From the NCBI GenBank assembly GCA_964529265.1, contig CAZGVW010000288.1:55244-119243 (forward strand): a stretch of 64,000 bases of DNA. Reading direction: 5' to 3'. The position numbers and the translations under genes were made by a program. This document shows positions 35,021-44,600 of the stretch, one piece after another; position 1 is the first letter of the stretch; each line of letters starts with the position of its first letter. The notes below the pieces were generated by a model, which saw only the letters and a program-made list of their open reading frames with translations, was not told the origin of the DNA and did no database searches. The stretch comes from CAZGVW01 sp964529265 (GTDB lineage: Bacteria > Planctomycetota > Phycisphaerae > Phycisphaerales > UBA1924).

Positions 35021-36580
35021 TCACGGGCCACATCGATCCGGGTACGCCGAATGCACGCGCAGCCCGGCTCGCTCGAAGACTCCGCGTCGCGCCCACATCG
35101 CCTTCGCGTGCATCCACGAACTCAGCACAACGTCCGATGCGCCTGTCGTCGCGGCCCGTTCCGGCGCGCCGATGCTCCAGCCCAGAAGCCGCCGTCCATG
35201 CCGCGCCGGGTCATCATCGCTCACGCCCACGATCACCGCAGGGCTCTCCGCGAACACCGACGCCAGTTCGATCGTGTGCCTTCCCGCTCCGTGAATGAGC
35301 ACGCGCCGGCCGGCCAGCGAGGCGAGCAGCGAGCGCAGCCGCTCCGCTCCGTCGGCCGGCACGCTGCCGGAGCCCGCGCCGGCGTGCATCGCCGTGAACG
35401 CGCACGGGCGGTCCACGGGCCAGGCCCGCGCCGGCGCCAGGGCGGCTTCATCGATCAAGCGCATCGCTTCCAGCGCGTGTCGCTCCATCGAAAACCTGTC
35501 GCGAACCGTCTCCCACGCCGCCTTGGGCAGGCCTCCGAGTCCCCTCCCGCACAGCCGCTGAACTTCCCCGGCCATCGCTGCGCCGATGTCGTCATCAGGC
35601 GCGGTGTCCGTTGCGCGCACCAGCGCGCCATTCTCTCCGTGCGCTACGGCTTCACGCGCTCCCGACGCGACGGCCGTCACCACCGGCGCGCACCCCCGCG
35701 ACATCGCCTCGAGCATCGAGACGCTCAGCCCTTCATAACGCGAAGCCAGCGCGAAGACATCCGCCCGATCCAGTTCCTCCGTCACACGCCGCGGCGGCAG
35801 CGCCCCCAGCCTCCGCACGCCCCGCATCTTCGAGATCGTCTCATCAACCTCCGCCGCCGCCGGCCCATCGCCGATCAGCGTCAGTTCGTGCGCCACGCCC
35901 CGCGCCGTGAGCGCCCGCGACATCGCAAGCAGCGCCCCGATCCGCTTCTGCTCATGCTCGATGCGCCCCGTGTACACGATGCGCACGGGCCTTCCCTTAA
36001 GCGGCGGCCGCGGCGGAGGCGTTGCCGGCGCTTCGACACCGTAATGCAGGAGCGATACGTCTTCTGCCCGCGCCGGCAGGCGCTCCCGCAGCGCGACCGC
36101 GATCCGTTCGCTTACGCCCGCAAACCTCGCGAGGCATGGCGCATACCGCTCCAGCACCACACGGTCATACTCGATGTCCGAGTGCTGCCACCCGACGATT
36201 CGGATCGACTCCGCCTCCGTCACGCACATCGCCGCGCCCAAGCCGTAGCAATCGCCTAACAGGTTCGGACTGAACACCACCGGCCTGCCCGACTCGTCCG
36301 CCTCGCGACGGATCACATCCCGATAGCAGGGGAGCAGCGCCTGCAGGCCCGCCTCGGCCACCCGCGCCTCGAACCGCCCCGCCACGTCCACCACACCGAC
36401 GCACGCAGGCAGTTCGATTTCAAGGCGCGACTGCCCCTCCGGCGCCTCGTGCGCGATGAGCACGCACCGCCGACCGCGCTCCGCCAGCGCGCGAGCCAGC
36501 CGTACAGCCCACAGCGTGACGCCGCTGACGGCGAACCCCTTCGGAAGCGCGATGATGAGCGGAGCGGATGCAGCGTCCAT
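35021..36580 (-). CDS. glycosyltransferase family 4 with extra C-terminal Rossmann-like domain
   Basis: A 519-residue protein. Residues 1-400 form a GT-B enzyme: VSGVTLWAVRLARALAERG at the N-terminus, VRIVYTGRIEHEQKRIGALL at the donor domain, and SRYEGLSVSMLEAMSRGCAP as the EX7E element. Residues about 425-519 are an added domain with a nucleotide-binding-like turn (VLIHGAGRHTIEL) and a later strand (DVVLSSWMHAKAM). It resembles the GAGxHT domains attached to some methyltransferases and aminotransferases in glycan clusters. It converges with the fusion gene (39-bp gap). The tRNA-Arg lies just upstream on the same strand. Confidence 0.85.
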   Translation of the reverse strand: MDAASAPLIIALPKGFAVSGVTLWAVRLARALAERGRRCVLIAHEAPEGQSRLEIELPACVGVVDVAGRFEARVAEAGLQALLPCYRDVIRREADESGRPVVFSPNLLGDCYGLGAAMCVTEAESIRIVGWQHSDIEYDRVVLERYAPCLARFAGVSERIAVALRERLPARAEDVSLLHYGVEAPATPPPRPPLKGRPVRIVYTGRIEHEQKRIGALLAMSRALTARGVAHELTLIGDGPAAAEVDETISKMRGVRRLGALPPRRVTEELDRADVFALASRYEGLSVSMLEAMSRGCAPVVTAVASGAREAVAHGENGALVRATDTAPDDDIGAAMAGEVQRLCGRGLGGLPKAAWETVRDRFSMERHALEAMRLIDEAALAPARAWPVDRPCAFTAMHAGAGSGSVPADGAERLRSLLASLAGRRVLIHGAGRHTIELASVFAESPAVIVGVSDDDPARHGRRLLGWSIGAPERAATTGASDVVLSSWMHAKAMWARRGVFERAGLRVHSAYPDRCGP

Positions 36581-36588
36581 GCGGCAAG

Positions 36589-36662
36589 CGCCCCCGGCAG
36601 GATTCGAACCTGCGACCGACGGATTAGAAATCCGTTGCTCTGTCCAACTGAGCTACGGGGGC
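36589..36662 (-). tRNA. tRNA-Arg (anticodon TCT)
   Basis: A 74-base tRNA on the minus strand. The acceptor stem GCCCCCG/CGGGGGC pairs perfectly. The anticodon stem ACGGA/TCCGT encloses the loop TTTCTAA with anticodon TCT, reading AGA. The T-arm is GCAGG TTCGAAT CCTGC. The discriminator is G and the CCA end is not encoded. Confidence 0.97.
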
Positions 36663-36722
36663 TCAGCCCGCAGTGTACGCCGGGCTCAACCCCGTCGGGC
36701 GCCCAACCGCCCTCGCCCCCGC

Positions 36723-37199
36723 TCACGTTCCGTGCCGCACCGCCGCACTCAGCAGCATCGCCCGCCACGGCTCGGGCGCCAGGTCCGCAATGTCAATGAG
36801 CACCGGATCGACCTCCGACCGCGCCCGGCTGCTGATCGAAGTCCCGTGGTGCGCAATCGCCGCAGCCAGCACCAGGAAATACGCCACCACGATCCCAGCC
36901 TTCTCCCGCTCGTCCGGCACCGCGTTCAGGAGCCGCTTGCACCGGTCCTTGAGCGCCCGCAGCCGATCCAGATCCGCCTCCCCCCGCAGCAGCAGTGCCT
37001 CCGGGTCGCCCTCCTGCCCGACCGGCCCGCGCGACAGCGCCGTCCGGAACCACTCCTGCCCCGCCTCGTCCCGCATCAGGTCAAGGGCCGGATCGATCGG
37101 CCGCCGCGGCCCCGCCAGGCCCAGCCGCAACAGGCGCGTGGCGTCCTTGGCCGTGATGTGGCGCGAGGGCGTCTGGGAATCCGCCGCGGCAAGATTCAT
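36723..37199 (-). CDS. hypothetical protein coupled to an ECF-like sigma gene
   Basis: A 158-residue protein that I do not recognise. It is mostly helical and charged, with one moderately hydrophobic stretch (GIVVAYFLVLAAAIA, about 102-116) that could be a buried helix or a weak membrane segment. Its ATG overlaps the stop of the upstream sigma-like gene by four bases (37196-37199), so the two are translationally coupled. By position it could be an anti-sigma factor or other partner, but no zinc-binding or anti-sigma motif is visible. Confidence 0.65.
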   Translation of the reverse strand: MNLAAADSQTPSRHITAKDATRLLRLGLAGPRRPIDPALDLMRDEAGQEWFRTALSRGPVGQEGDPEALLLRGEADLDRLRALKDRCKRLLNAVPDEREKAGIVVAYFLVLAAAIAHHGTSISSRARSEVDPVLIDIADLAPEPWRAMLLSAAVRHGT

Positions 37200-38032
37200 G
37201 ACCCCGCGACCTCCAGCAACTGCGCCAGTTCATCGTCGATGTCGTGCGAGCTGGCGCCATCCCAGGCAACCAGTTCCCGCAGCGCGTTCTTGAACCGGTT
37301 CGCCGCCGTGCGCGCCATCACCGAGGCCCGGCTCGGCTCGACGCCGAACTCCGCCGACACCAGCGAATAATCGCGCTGGTCCAGGTGATGCCGGATGAAG
37401 ATGCGCCAGTGATCCAGCAATCCATCCCGCTGGCACGAGGCCTCCGCCTGCTGCAGCGCCAGCCGCACGATCGAAAGCGCCGATTCGTGGTGAAACATGC
37501 GCTCCGGATCGCTGCTGCTCGTCCCCGGCCCGCCGCTCGCTGACGTCGCGTGGTCGGTGGACATCTGCGCATCCGCCGCCCGCGGGTCCTCCGCGAACTG
37601 CCTCTCGCGCCGATGCCGCTTCTGCCGCCGCACTTCCTCGAGCAGGTAGTGCTTGAACCCCACGATGAGCCAGAACCGCAGCGCGCGGCCGCTGTTCAGC
37701 CAACGTTCCAGATACCCATCCGTCGAGAGCCGGTCGGCGAAGAACCCGTTGACAACATCCTCCGGCTCGCCCAGCCCCCGGAACGAAGACCCCAGGAAAT
37801 ACACCTTCAGCGGGTGGGCGTAGATGTCCATCACGTGCCGGTTGGCCTGGACCAGCCCTTCTCCACCACCCCGCAGGCGGGCGCCGAGCCATGTCCGCTG
37901 CGTGGGCGGGAACGCGTCCGCCTGCCGCGGCTTCGGTGCTGGGGCGATCGCCCCACCGCCCTTCTCCGAGCCGGATTTCTCCCGCGGCTTTCCGGGGGCC
38001 GTTGATTCGCGGGAACGGGCTCGTGGGGGCAT
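37196..38032 (-). CDS. divergent ECF-like sigma factor
   Basis: A 278-residue protein. The first 55 residues are basic, proline-rich and probably disordered. A region-2-like segment follows (GEPEDVVNGFFADRL, ALRFWLIVGFKHYLLEEVRRQKRH), matching planctomycete and acidobacterial ECF-like proteins with DLTQ-GFF and FRSFL-KHFL motifs. A region-4-like helix-turn-helix is DYSLVSAEFGVEPSRASVMARTA near the C-terminus. I chose the ATG at 38032 because GAGG lies nine bases upstream; an ATG at 38092 is in frame but has poor spacing. It overlaps the 158-residue downstream gene by four bases. Confidence 0.65.
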   Translation of the reverse strand: MPPRARSRESTAPGKPREKSGSEKGGGAIAPAPKPRQADAFPPTQRTWLGARLRGGGEGLVQANRHVMDIYAHPLKVYFLGSSFRGLGEPEDVVNGFFADRLSTDGYLERWLNSGRALRFWLIVGFKHYLLEEVRRQKRHRRERQFAEDPRAADAQMSTDHATSASGGPGTSSSDPERMFHHESALSIVRLALQQAEASCQRDGLLDHWRIFIRHHLDQRDYSLVSAEFGVEPSRASVMARTAANRFKNALRELVAWDGASSHDIDDELAQLLEVAGS

Positions 38033-38169
38033 CAGGGGTCGCCTCAGGCACGGAATCGGGGTCGTCTCAGGCTGGAGGAGGGCGAGCGCCATCACCTCCA
38101 GAGAGCCGCAGACCGTGGCGGCGGGCGCGTCCGGACCGGGGGAATCGGAATCCGGGGCTCGGCGGCAGT

Positions 38170-39144
38170 CTATGTGCTCTGGCCCCGCGGGATCGCAGCC
38201 CTGGGTCGCCGCCTCCTCCCGACCCCGCTCATGAGGTGTCTTCGCCGTCGAACGATGTAGATGAGCCCGATGACGTACAGCGCCACCCAGACTCCGAGCG
38301 CGGCGAGCACGACGCCGTTCCACGGGGAGAAGAATGGCGCCGGCATGGGGACGGCGGCAGCCGGGGCCACATTTGTTGTCGCGGCGACGATCGTGAACGA
38401 TGACTCCGGCGCCGCACTGATGCTCGCGTACGGTGAGATGGCCGCCGTGTCGATCATCTTCGCAAGATCTCGGGCCTCGTTTGCCATGTCGGGATCGGAA
38501 CTGTCCAGCCCGGCAGCGTCGTACAGAGCCCTTGCCGATTCGGCGGTGTACGGGCGATCGGCCTCGCCGACCACGCCTTCCGGCCCTTCGATCGTGAACG
38601 TCTGCTGCGCGGGGGCAAAGGCAAGCCGCCACTCGCTCCCATCCTCCGCCGTCAGCGTGACAACCACGCTTGACGCCTCCGAACTGTTGGACCAGTCCAC
38701 GATGGAATCCAGCAGAATCGAGTGCGCCGCGCCTGAAGCCGGAGTCAGCGACGTGGTCGTCGTGATCGGGTTCATCCGACCAACCGCGCCGCTCATCGCC
38801 ATCGAAAGGCCGACAGTCATCGCAAGGATGGAGCCGAACACGCTGCCGACCCCGAGCATGAGCACCGTCCACGCAACGATCGCGATGAACAGATTGCCTC
38901 GATGCCGCATCTCGAGCGCCCGCGTGACAATCCCAGCGCCCCGCAGATCAATCCCGCACTCCGGGCATGTAAACGACGTCAACCCCGCCACGTGGTACCC
39001 GCAGCGCGAGCACGAAGGCGCATCCACGGTGTTCCGAGGCCTTCGAACAACGAGCGCGATCTCGTAGACGCAGATCGCGAGCGCGGCGAGGCCCGCCAGG
39101 GGCACAAGCCAGAACAGGGAGCCGAGGATCACCAGTGAGAACAT
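38170..39144 (-). CDS. membrane protein with N-terminal zinc ribbon
   Basis: A 324-residue membrane protein. A first membrane helix (5-33) is followed by a CxxC-CxxC zinc ribbon with C45, C48, C60 and C63 (CSRCGY and CPECG), as found in many planctomycete membrane proteins. A hydrophobic hairpin spans about 85-120. An exported or loop domain covers about 125-270, and a last helix near 278-300 leads into an arginine-rich tail. Function is unknown. It lies 9 bp downstream of a second zinc-ribbon membrane protein and probably shares its transcript. Confidence 0.75.
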   Translation of the reverse strand: MFSLVILGSLFWLVPLAGLAALAICVYEIALVVRRPRNTVDAPSCSRCGYHVAGLTSFTCPECGIDLRGAGIVTRALEMRHRGNLFIAIVAWTVLMLGVGSVFGSILAMTVGLSMAMSGAVGRMNPITTTTSLTPASGAAHSILLDSIVDWSNSSEASSVVVTLTAEDGSEWRLAFAPAQQTFTIEGPEGVVGEADRPYTAESARALYDAAGLDSSDPDMANEARDLAKMIDTAAISPYASISAAPESSFTIVAATTNVAPAAAVPMPAPFFSPWNGVVLAALGVWVALYVIGLIYIVRRRRHLMSGVGRRRRPRAAIPRGQST

Positions 39145-39153
39145 TGGGTAAGT

Positions 39154-39846
39154 CTAGTTCCCGGGCGGCGCGGGCAAAGCCCCTGATCCGCCGGCGAAGG
39201 CACAGCCGCATTCAGGGCAGGCGCCGACAGGCAGCCCATTGAGGTCATACCCGCACGCAGCGCAGCGTCTACGTAGAACTCGTGCCATCCCGCGAAGCCC
39301 ATGAGGCCGAATGCAGAACGCTGCCGCGCCTACGACCAGCGTCCAGAAGAGAACATCGACCATGAGCCCCAGGAGCAGAGGCTCGTACACAATCAGGCGA
39401 TCGAAAGGCATCGGAGTCGAAAAGACCTTGATGACGCCACGCCTCTCGATGGCTCCAGGCGACGCGACGGTCCCGTACTCCCGGTGTCCTATGAACGCGC
39501 GCAGCGGAAGACCGCTTCGGTACGCAAGCATGCCCGCGGACACCCGCTCCAACCTTCGCGCCGCCACCCAAGCACGCGGGGTTGCGGGCGGCCACTGACT
39601 GGCAGGCGCCCAGCCATTTGTCAAGTCGGCGCCGTCAACGCCCCATCCGTCAATCACGAGACATGCCGACGCCGCCGCGTCGTCCGGCATCCGAGCGACC
39701 CCCTTCATCGACAGCGGCGAGTAGATGCACGCAGCGACAGCAATGAGAACCGTCACCGGAAGCGATGCGACGACCCCGAAGATCAGCGACCGCCGAATGG
39801 CCCGGCGGACGAGTCTGTCTCGGATCGCGCATCGGATCACCTGCAA
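39154..39846 (-). CDS. membrane protein with C-terminal zinc ribbon
   Basis: A 230-residue protein with a membrane helix near 20-45 and a second one near 160-183. The zinc ribbon close to the C-terminus is CAACGYDLNGLPVGACPECG (about 196-215). The middle (about 55-150) is probably exported and has no recognised domain. The order of parts is the reverse of the downstream neighbour. It lies 6 bp after the PEP-CTERM-like gene, so the three genes at 38.2-41.5 kb may form one unit. Confidence 0.7.
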   Translation of the reverse strand: MQVIRCAIRDRLVRRAIRRSLIFGVVASLPVTVLIAVAACIYSPLSMKGVARMPDDAAASACLVIDGWGVDGADLTNGWAPASQWPPATPRAWVAARRLERVSAGMLAYRSGLPLRAFIGHREYGTVASPGAIERRGVIKVFSTPMPFDRLIVYEPLLLGLMVDVLFWTLVVGAAAFCIRPHGLRGMARVLRRRCAACGYDLNGLPVGACPECGCAFAGGSGALPAPPGN

Positions 39847-39852
39847 CCCGGC

Positions 39853-41469
39853 CTACCCCCGGCGGCGGCGGCGCGCTGCGCCCCAGAGCATCCCGCCCAG
39901 CGCCGTGGCGGAAGCAGGCGCCGGGACCACGGTCGCCCGGATCTCCGTGGCACTCTGCGCGAGCGCCCAGGCGAAAGGCGCTTCGAGGCTGGGTAGTGTG
40001 ATCGCCCCAAACTCCCCCGTGAACGCATCGGCCTTGACAAGCGGAAAAAAGTCCCCAACGGCCGGAACGTAATCCTCGTGCAGGAAGACAAGGATCTCGC
40101 CGGCGGCCGCGATGGAGCCCTCAACCAGCAGCGCATCGGCCTCGGCGGCGCTGAAGATATCCAGTTGGACGCGCGAGGTCGCATTGAGCGTCAGATCGCC
40201 GGTGATCGCGAGTTCACCCCCTTGCGAGCCGCGCCCCAGTGTATCCGGCACGATGAGGAAGACGGAGTCCCCCGCGAACACATCCGCCTCGATGATTCCA
40301 TCTCCGCCGATTCCGCAGTCGAAGGCGTGGTTGCCGAGCACCGAGTCGGCGACGATGCGCCCACCGTCATAGACAGACAGAACTCCCTCGTCGAGCCTGA
40401 TCTGACCGGCGCTCTCCCACACCGCGTTCGATCGGACGGTCATCTGCGCAGCCGTCCCCAGGCCGTTGAGCACCGCGTCCCCACTCTCCATTCGCGCGTG
40501 GTCCGAGATGACGCCTTGACCGCTGCCGAGGAGGAAGAAGTCGGTCGTCACAGTCGTCCCGACGCCCGCGATGTTGATCGAGGCGATGGCGCTCTCGTCA
40601 AACACTCCGAACACGCCGAGGTCTCCGCCGATCGCCAGCGATGCGCCGCCGGTGACGTTCAACACCGGGTCGGCGAAGTTCCCGGCGAAGGGCGGCTCGA
40701 TGAAGACGGTTCCCGACGTGGTCACCGTTGAGCCGCCGCCGGTGATCTCCAGCGTCGTGACGTCGATTGTCCCGCCGAAGGCCTGCGCGCCGTTCTCGAC
40801 AATAAGCGATGCTCGCCCGAAATCGAGGAAGCGCGGACCCAGATCGTCGAAGGTCAGCGAGGAACCCTTGTCCGATACCCGCACCACCGGTCGCGTATCG
40901 GCAAGCAGGTCCTGCACCGCGACCTGAGACCCGTTCACAACATTGAGGTGAAGCGTGGGCCCGACGAAGTCAAGCCCGGTGAGCACGTTGCCGCCGAACG
41001 CCCACGATGCGTTGTCGAACGTCAGGTTGAAGTGACGGGTGTCCTCATCAAAGCCCGGCGTCTGATTGAACACGAGCGCCGCGTTCGGGGTCGAGAGTGT
41101 GCCGTTCTGGAACGTCATGGTCGCGGCGCCGTCAGCATCCGGCATGACGACCAGCGGATCCGATGCGCTCAGGAGCGAAAGCGTGTGCCCGCCCAGATCG
41201 AAGACCACTTCGTCGTCATCCATGCGGAGCGAGTTCACAGACGCGGGCGCGATCAGCGCCGCTGTGTACACCGACCCAAGGTCGAACACCACGTCGTCCG
41301 CAGCGCCCGGCGCCGACCCGGACGACCAGTTTGCTCCCGCCTGCCAGATCCCACCGAAGGCGTTGGTCCACGCGACTGTGCCGGCAGCGGCGTGCCCGGC
41401 GTAAATCACCATCCCACCGGTCGCCACCAGCGCACGGCGCCTTGCGCCGATGAGCATTCGCCTTGACAT
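39853..41469 (-). CDS. secreted beta-repeat protein with PEP-CTERM-like tail
   Basis: A 538-residue exported protein. The signal peptide ends near HAAAG. It opens with W-x-GGIWQAGANWSSGSAPGAADD, a start common in planctomycete autotransporter-like repeat proteins. The body is a long beta-rich array of short repeats (LNVTGGASLAIGGDLGVFG, LTIGGDLTLNATS-like), suggesting a right-handed beta-helix. The C-terminus is VPAPAS, a hydrophobic helix and ARRRRR, a PEP-CTERM-like sorting signal. GGAGAG precedes the ATG. No exosortase gene is in the window. Confidence 0.75.
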   Translation of the reverse strand: MSRRMLIGARRRALVATGGMVIYAGHAAAGTVAWTNAFGGIWQAGANWSSGSAPGAADDVVFDLGSVYTAALIAPASVNSLRMDDDEVVFDLGGHTLSLLSASDPLVVMPDADGAATMTFQNGTLSTPNAALVFNQTPGFDEDTRHFNLTFDNASWAFGGNVLTGLDFVGPTLHLNVVNGSQVAVQDLLADTRPVVRVSDKGSSLTFDDLGPRFLDFGRASLIVENGAQAFGGTIDVTTLEITGGGSTVTTSGTVFIEPPFAGNFADPVLNVTGGASLAIGGDLGVFGVFDESAIASINIAGVGTTVTTDFFLLGSGQGVISDHARMESGDAVLNGLGTAAQMTVRSNAVWESAGQIRLDEGVLSVYDGGRIVADSVLGNHAFDCGIGGDGIIEADVFAGDSVFLIVPDTLGRGSQGGELAITGDLTLNATSRVQLDIFSAAEADALLVEGSIAAAGEILVFLHEDYVPAVGDFFPLVKADAFTGEFGAITLPSLEAPFAWALAQSATEIRATVVPAPASATALGGMLWGAARRRRRG

Positions 41470-41585
41470 GTTCTCTCTCCGAGGCCGGACCCGTCACTCG
41501 CTCCAGGCGGCGTCTCCCCGCCGCGGGCCCTCCCACCTTAAATGAGGCCGACCCCTCCGTCTCGCCATTAATCCGAATTTCACGG

Positions 41586-41610
41586 AAAAAAACGGGCAAG
41601 CCAGCGGCCC
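41586..41610 (-). terminator. possible intrinsic terminator after putA
   Basis: On the minus strand, a short GC hairpin (GGGC/GCCC arms, 41607-41610 with 41594-41597) is followed closely by seven T residues (41586-41592). The T-tract is strong but the stem is short. It lies about 20 bp past the PutA stop and upstream of the PEP-CTERM-like gene. Confidence 0.45.
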
Positions 41611-41630
41611 TGATTTCGCCCCGGGGCCAT

Positions 41631-44600
41631 CTACAACTCCGGCGCAAACCCCCGCCGCATCGTGTTCTCGCAGCACGCCCGCGGCTCCACGAACTGAAGC
41701 AGATACTCCGCCCCGCCGGCCTTACTCCCCACGCCGCTCATCCCGAATCCGCCGAAGGGCTGCCTCGCCACCAGCGCGCCCGTGACCCCTCGGTTCAGGT
41801 ACAGGTTCCCAACGCGGAACTCCTCCCGCGCCCTTTCCAGATGCGAAGGCTTCCGGCTGAACACGCCCCCCGTCAACTTGTAGGGCGAGCCGTTCGCCAT
41901 TTCGAGCGCTTCGTCAAAATCCTTCGCCTTCATCACCGCCAGCACCGGCCCGAAGATCTCCTCCTGCGCCATCCGGGCAGTGGGGGGGATCTCCGCGAAG
42001 ATGTGCGGCCCGATGAACCGCCGAGCCGCCACGTCGCCTCCCGCGCCGGCGCCGGGCCCCTGCATCGCCAGCGCCAGCCGGCCCTCGCGCTTCCCGATTT
42101 CGATGTACTCGCGAATCTTCGCCGCGGCTTCTTCATCGATCACCGGCCCGACATCCGTCCCCGGCCGCATCGGGTCGCCCACCGCCAGCGAGCGCGTCGC
42201 CTCCACCAGCCGCTCGAGGAAGTGGTCAAAGCACGCCTCGTGCACGATCACGCGGCTGCACGCCGAGCACTTCTGCCCTTGGAACCCGAACGCGCTCTGC
42301 CGCACGCCCGCCACCGCCTCATCCAGGTCCGCCGAGGCATCCACGATGATGGCGTTCTTCCCGCCCATCTCGCAGACCACCTTCTTCACGTGCTGCTGCT
42401 CTTCCGGCGTCATCCCCGCGGCATTGATGATGTCCAGCCCCACCGCCTTGCTTCCCGTGAACGCGATCACCGCCACGCGCGGATCGCGCACCAGCGCTGC
42501 GCCCGTCGTCTCCCCCGGCCCCGGAAGGAAGTGCAGGGCATCTCGAGGCGCCCCCGCCTCCCGCAGAATGTCCACCATGATCGAGGCGATCGCCGGGGTC
42601 TGCTCCGCGGGTTTCACGACGACCGTGTTTCCCGTCACCAGCGCCGCCGTCGTCATGCCGCAGCAGATCGCCAGCGGAAAATTCCAGGGCGCGATCACCG
42701 CGCACACGCCCCGCGGCTGATGCCACACCTCATCCAGTTCCCCGATGAACCGCCCGATCCGCCCCCGCTCGAACAAGGGAACCGCCATCCGCGCGTAATA
42801 CTCGCAGAAATCGATCGCCTCGCACACGTCGGCGTCCGCCTCGCGCCACCCCTTGCCGTTCTCGCGGATGATCACGCCCGAGAGCCCGTCCCGCCGCTCG
42901 CGCATAATCGCCGCGGCTTTCGTCAGCACCGCCGCCCGCGCCCGCGGATCCGCGTCGCGCCACGTCGGGAAGTACGCCGTCGCACGCCGCACCGCCTCGC
43001 GCGCATCATCCGGCGTCCCATCGTTCACCACGCGCGGAACGGTCGCCCCCGCGATCGCCTTCGCAAACTGCTCGCGCACCTCACGCCGATGAAACTCCCG
43101 CATCGGCTCATTAAAGAACGGCCGCCCATCACCGACTCCGCGAACAGCGGGCGACAATTGATGCCGTTCCGGCGCCGCGGCAGGAGTGGATTCCTCCCGC
43201 TTCGCGCCCCGCTCGCCGGCCCCCGCCACGTGCGGGCTCTTCAGCAACTCCCCCTCATCGGCATCATCCAGGAATCCCGCCCGCAGCCACGATTCGTTGC
43301 TCGTGTTCTCCAGCAGCCGCCGCACCAGATACGCCATCCCCGGGATCATCTCGCCCACCGGCACATACTCGCGCACGCGCAGCCCGATCTCCGCCGCGGC
43401 CGCCTTCAGTTGATCAGCCATCCCGTGCAGCATCTGCAGTTCGATCGCTTCCTTCGGAAGCCCGCGCCGCTCCATTCCCTCCATCGCCGCCGCGATCGAT
43501 CGCACATTGTGCGACCCCAGCGCCAGTGTCACCCCGCCCTCGCCCGCCCGCCGCGGCGTCGCATCCAGAAACGCCTCCGTCATCCGCTCGAAGCACGCAT
43601 CCGTCTCGCGCTTCACCGGCCACACCGGACACGGCCAGCCCATCTGCTCGGAGTGAATCGTCTCGTAATCCCAGTATGCGCCCTTCACGAGCCGCACCGT
43701 CACCACTTTGCCGCTCTTCTTCGCCCACTCGCACATCCGCCGCGCATCTTCGTCCCCGGAGCGCAGATACGCCTGCATCGCGATCCCCGCCTGAAACTCC
43801 ACCGCCTCGCAGCACCGCTGGAACAATTCGATCGTCAGGTCCTTGAACGCGAACTGCTCCATGTCGAAGTTGACGAACACGCCCTCGTCCCGCGCCCGCT
43901 CCAGAATGGGCACAAGACGCTCCATCACGTCCCGGATGCCGCCCTCCGTATCGATCGGGTCGCACCGCCCCGAGAGCGATGAGATCTTCACCGACACGTT
44001 CACCCGCGGAATGGGCCCAAGGTGATCCCCCTCCAGCCGCGGATTCGCCTTCCACGACGACACCGCCTTCGGCAGCCCCGTGACCAGATCGAGGTACTTG
44101 TCGCGATATGCATCGGCCTCCGCATCCGAAAGACACGCCTCCCCCAGCAGATCCACCGAGAACGCCACGCCGTCATCCCAGTAGCGCTTCAGATGCGGCA
44201 GCGCGCTCGCCGCGTCGCGCCCCGCGATGAACTTCGCCGCCATCCCCTTGATCTGCGATGAAATCGTCCCCGCGAACGCCCCCTTAAGCAGCCCGCCCGC
44301 CTTCAGCCCCAGCTCCATCCCGGGCGGCGGCGTCACGCCCGGCTGCGAGAGGTAATCCACGAGATGGTCGTGCACCATCTCCGGCGTCGTCAACGTCGGG
44401 AACGCATCCACAAAACGGAACAACTGCACCTTAAAGGCCTGGTCCTTCATGGCCCAGTCCATCAGCTTGTCCGACCAGAACTGCCGCGAGAGCAGCCCGC
44501 TCTTGTGCCCGCGCGCCCGCTCCAGCATCTCCGCCCCGAGCGCCCGGATCCGCGCCTCATCCGCCCGCGACGCGGCGGCAGGCGCCGAAGCCGGCGCAGA

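Noticed and set aside
36589..36662. tRNA genes as integration sites of a genomic island
   Set aside because: No integrase, transposase or flanking att-like repeat was seen near any of the three tRNA genes.
41463..43982. An 839-codon plus-strand open frame opposite putA
   Set aside because: It is Arg/His/Pro-rich without any domain and lies fully antisense to the well-conserved PutA; high GC makes such shadow frames common.
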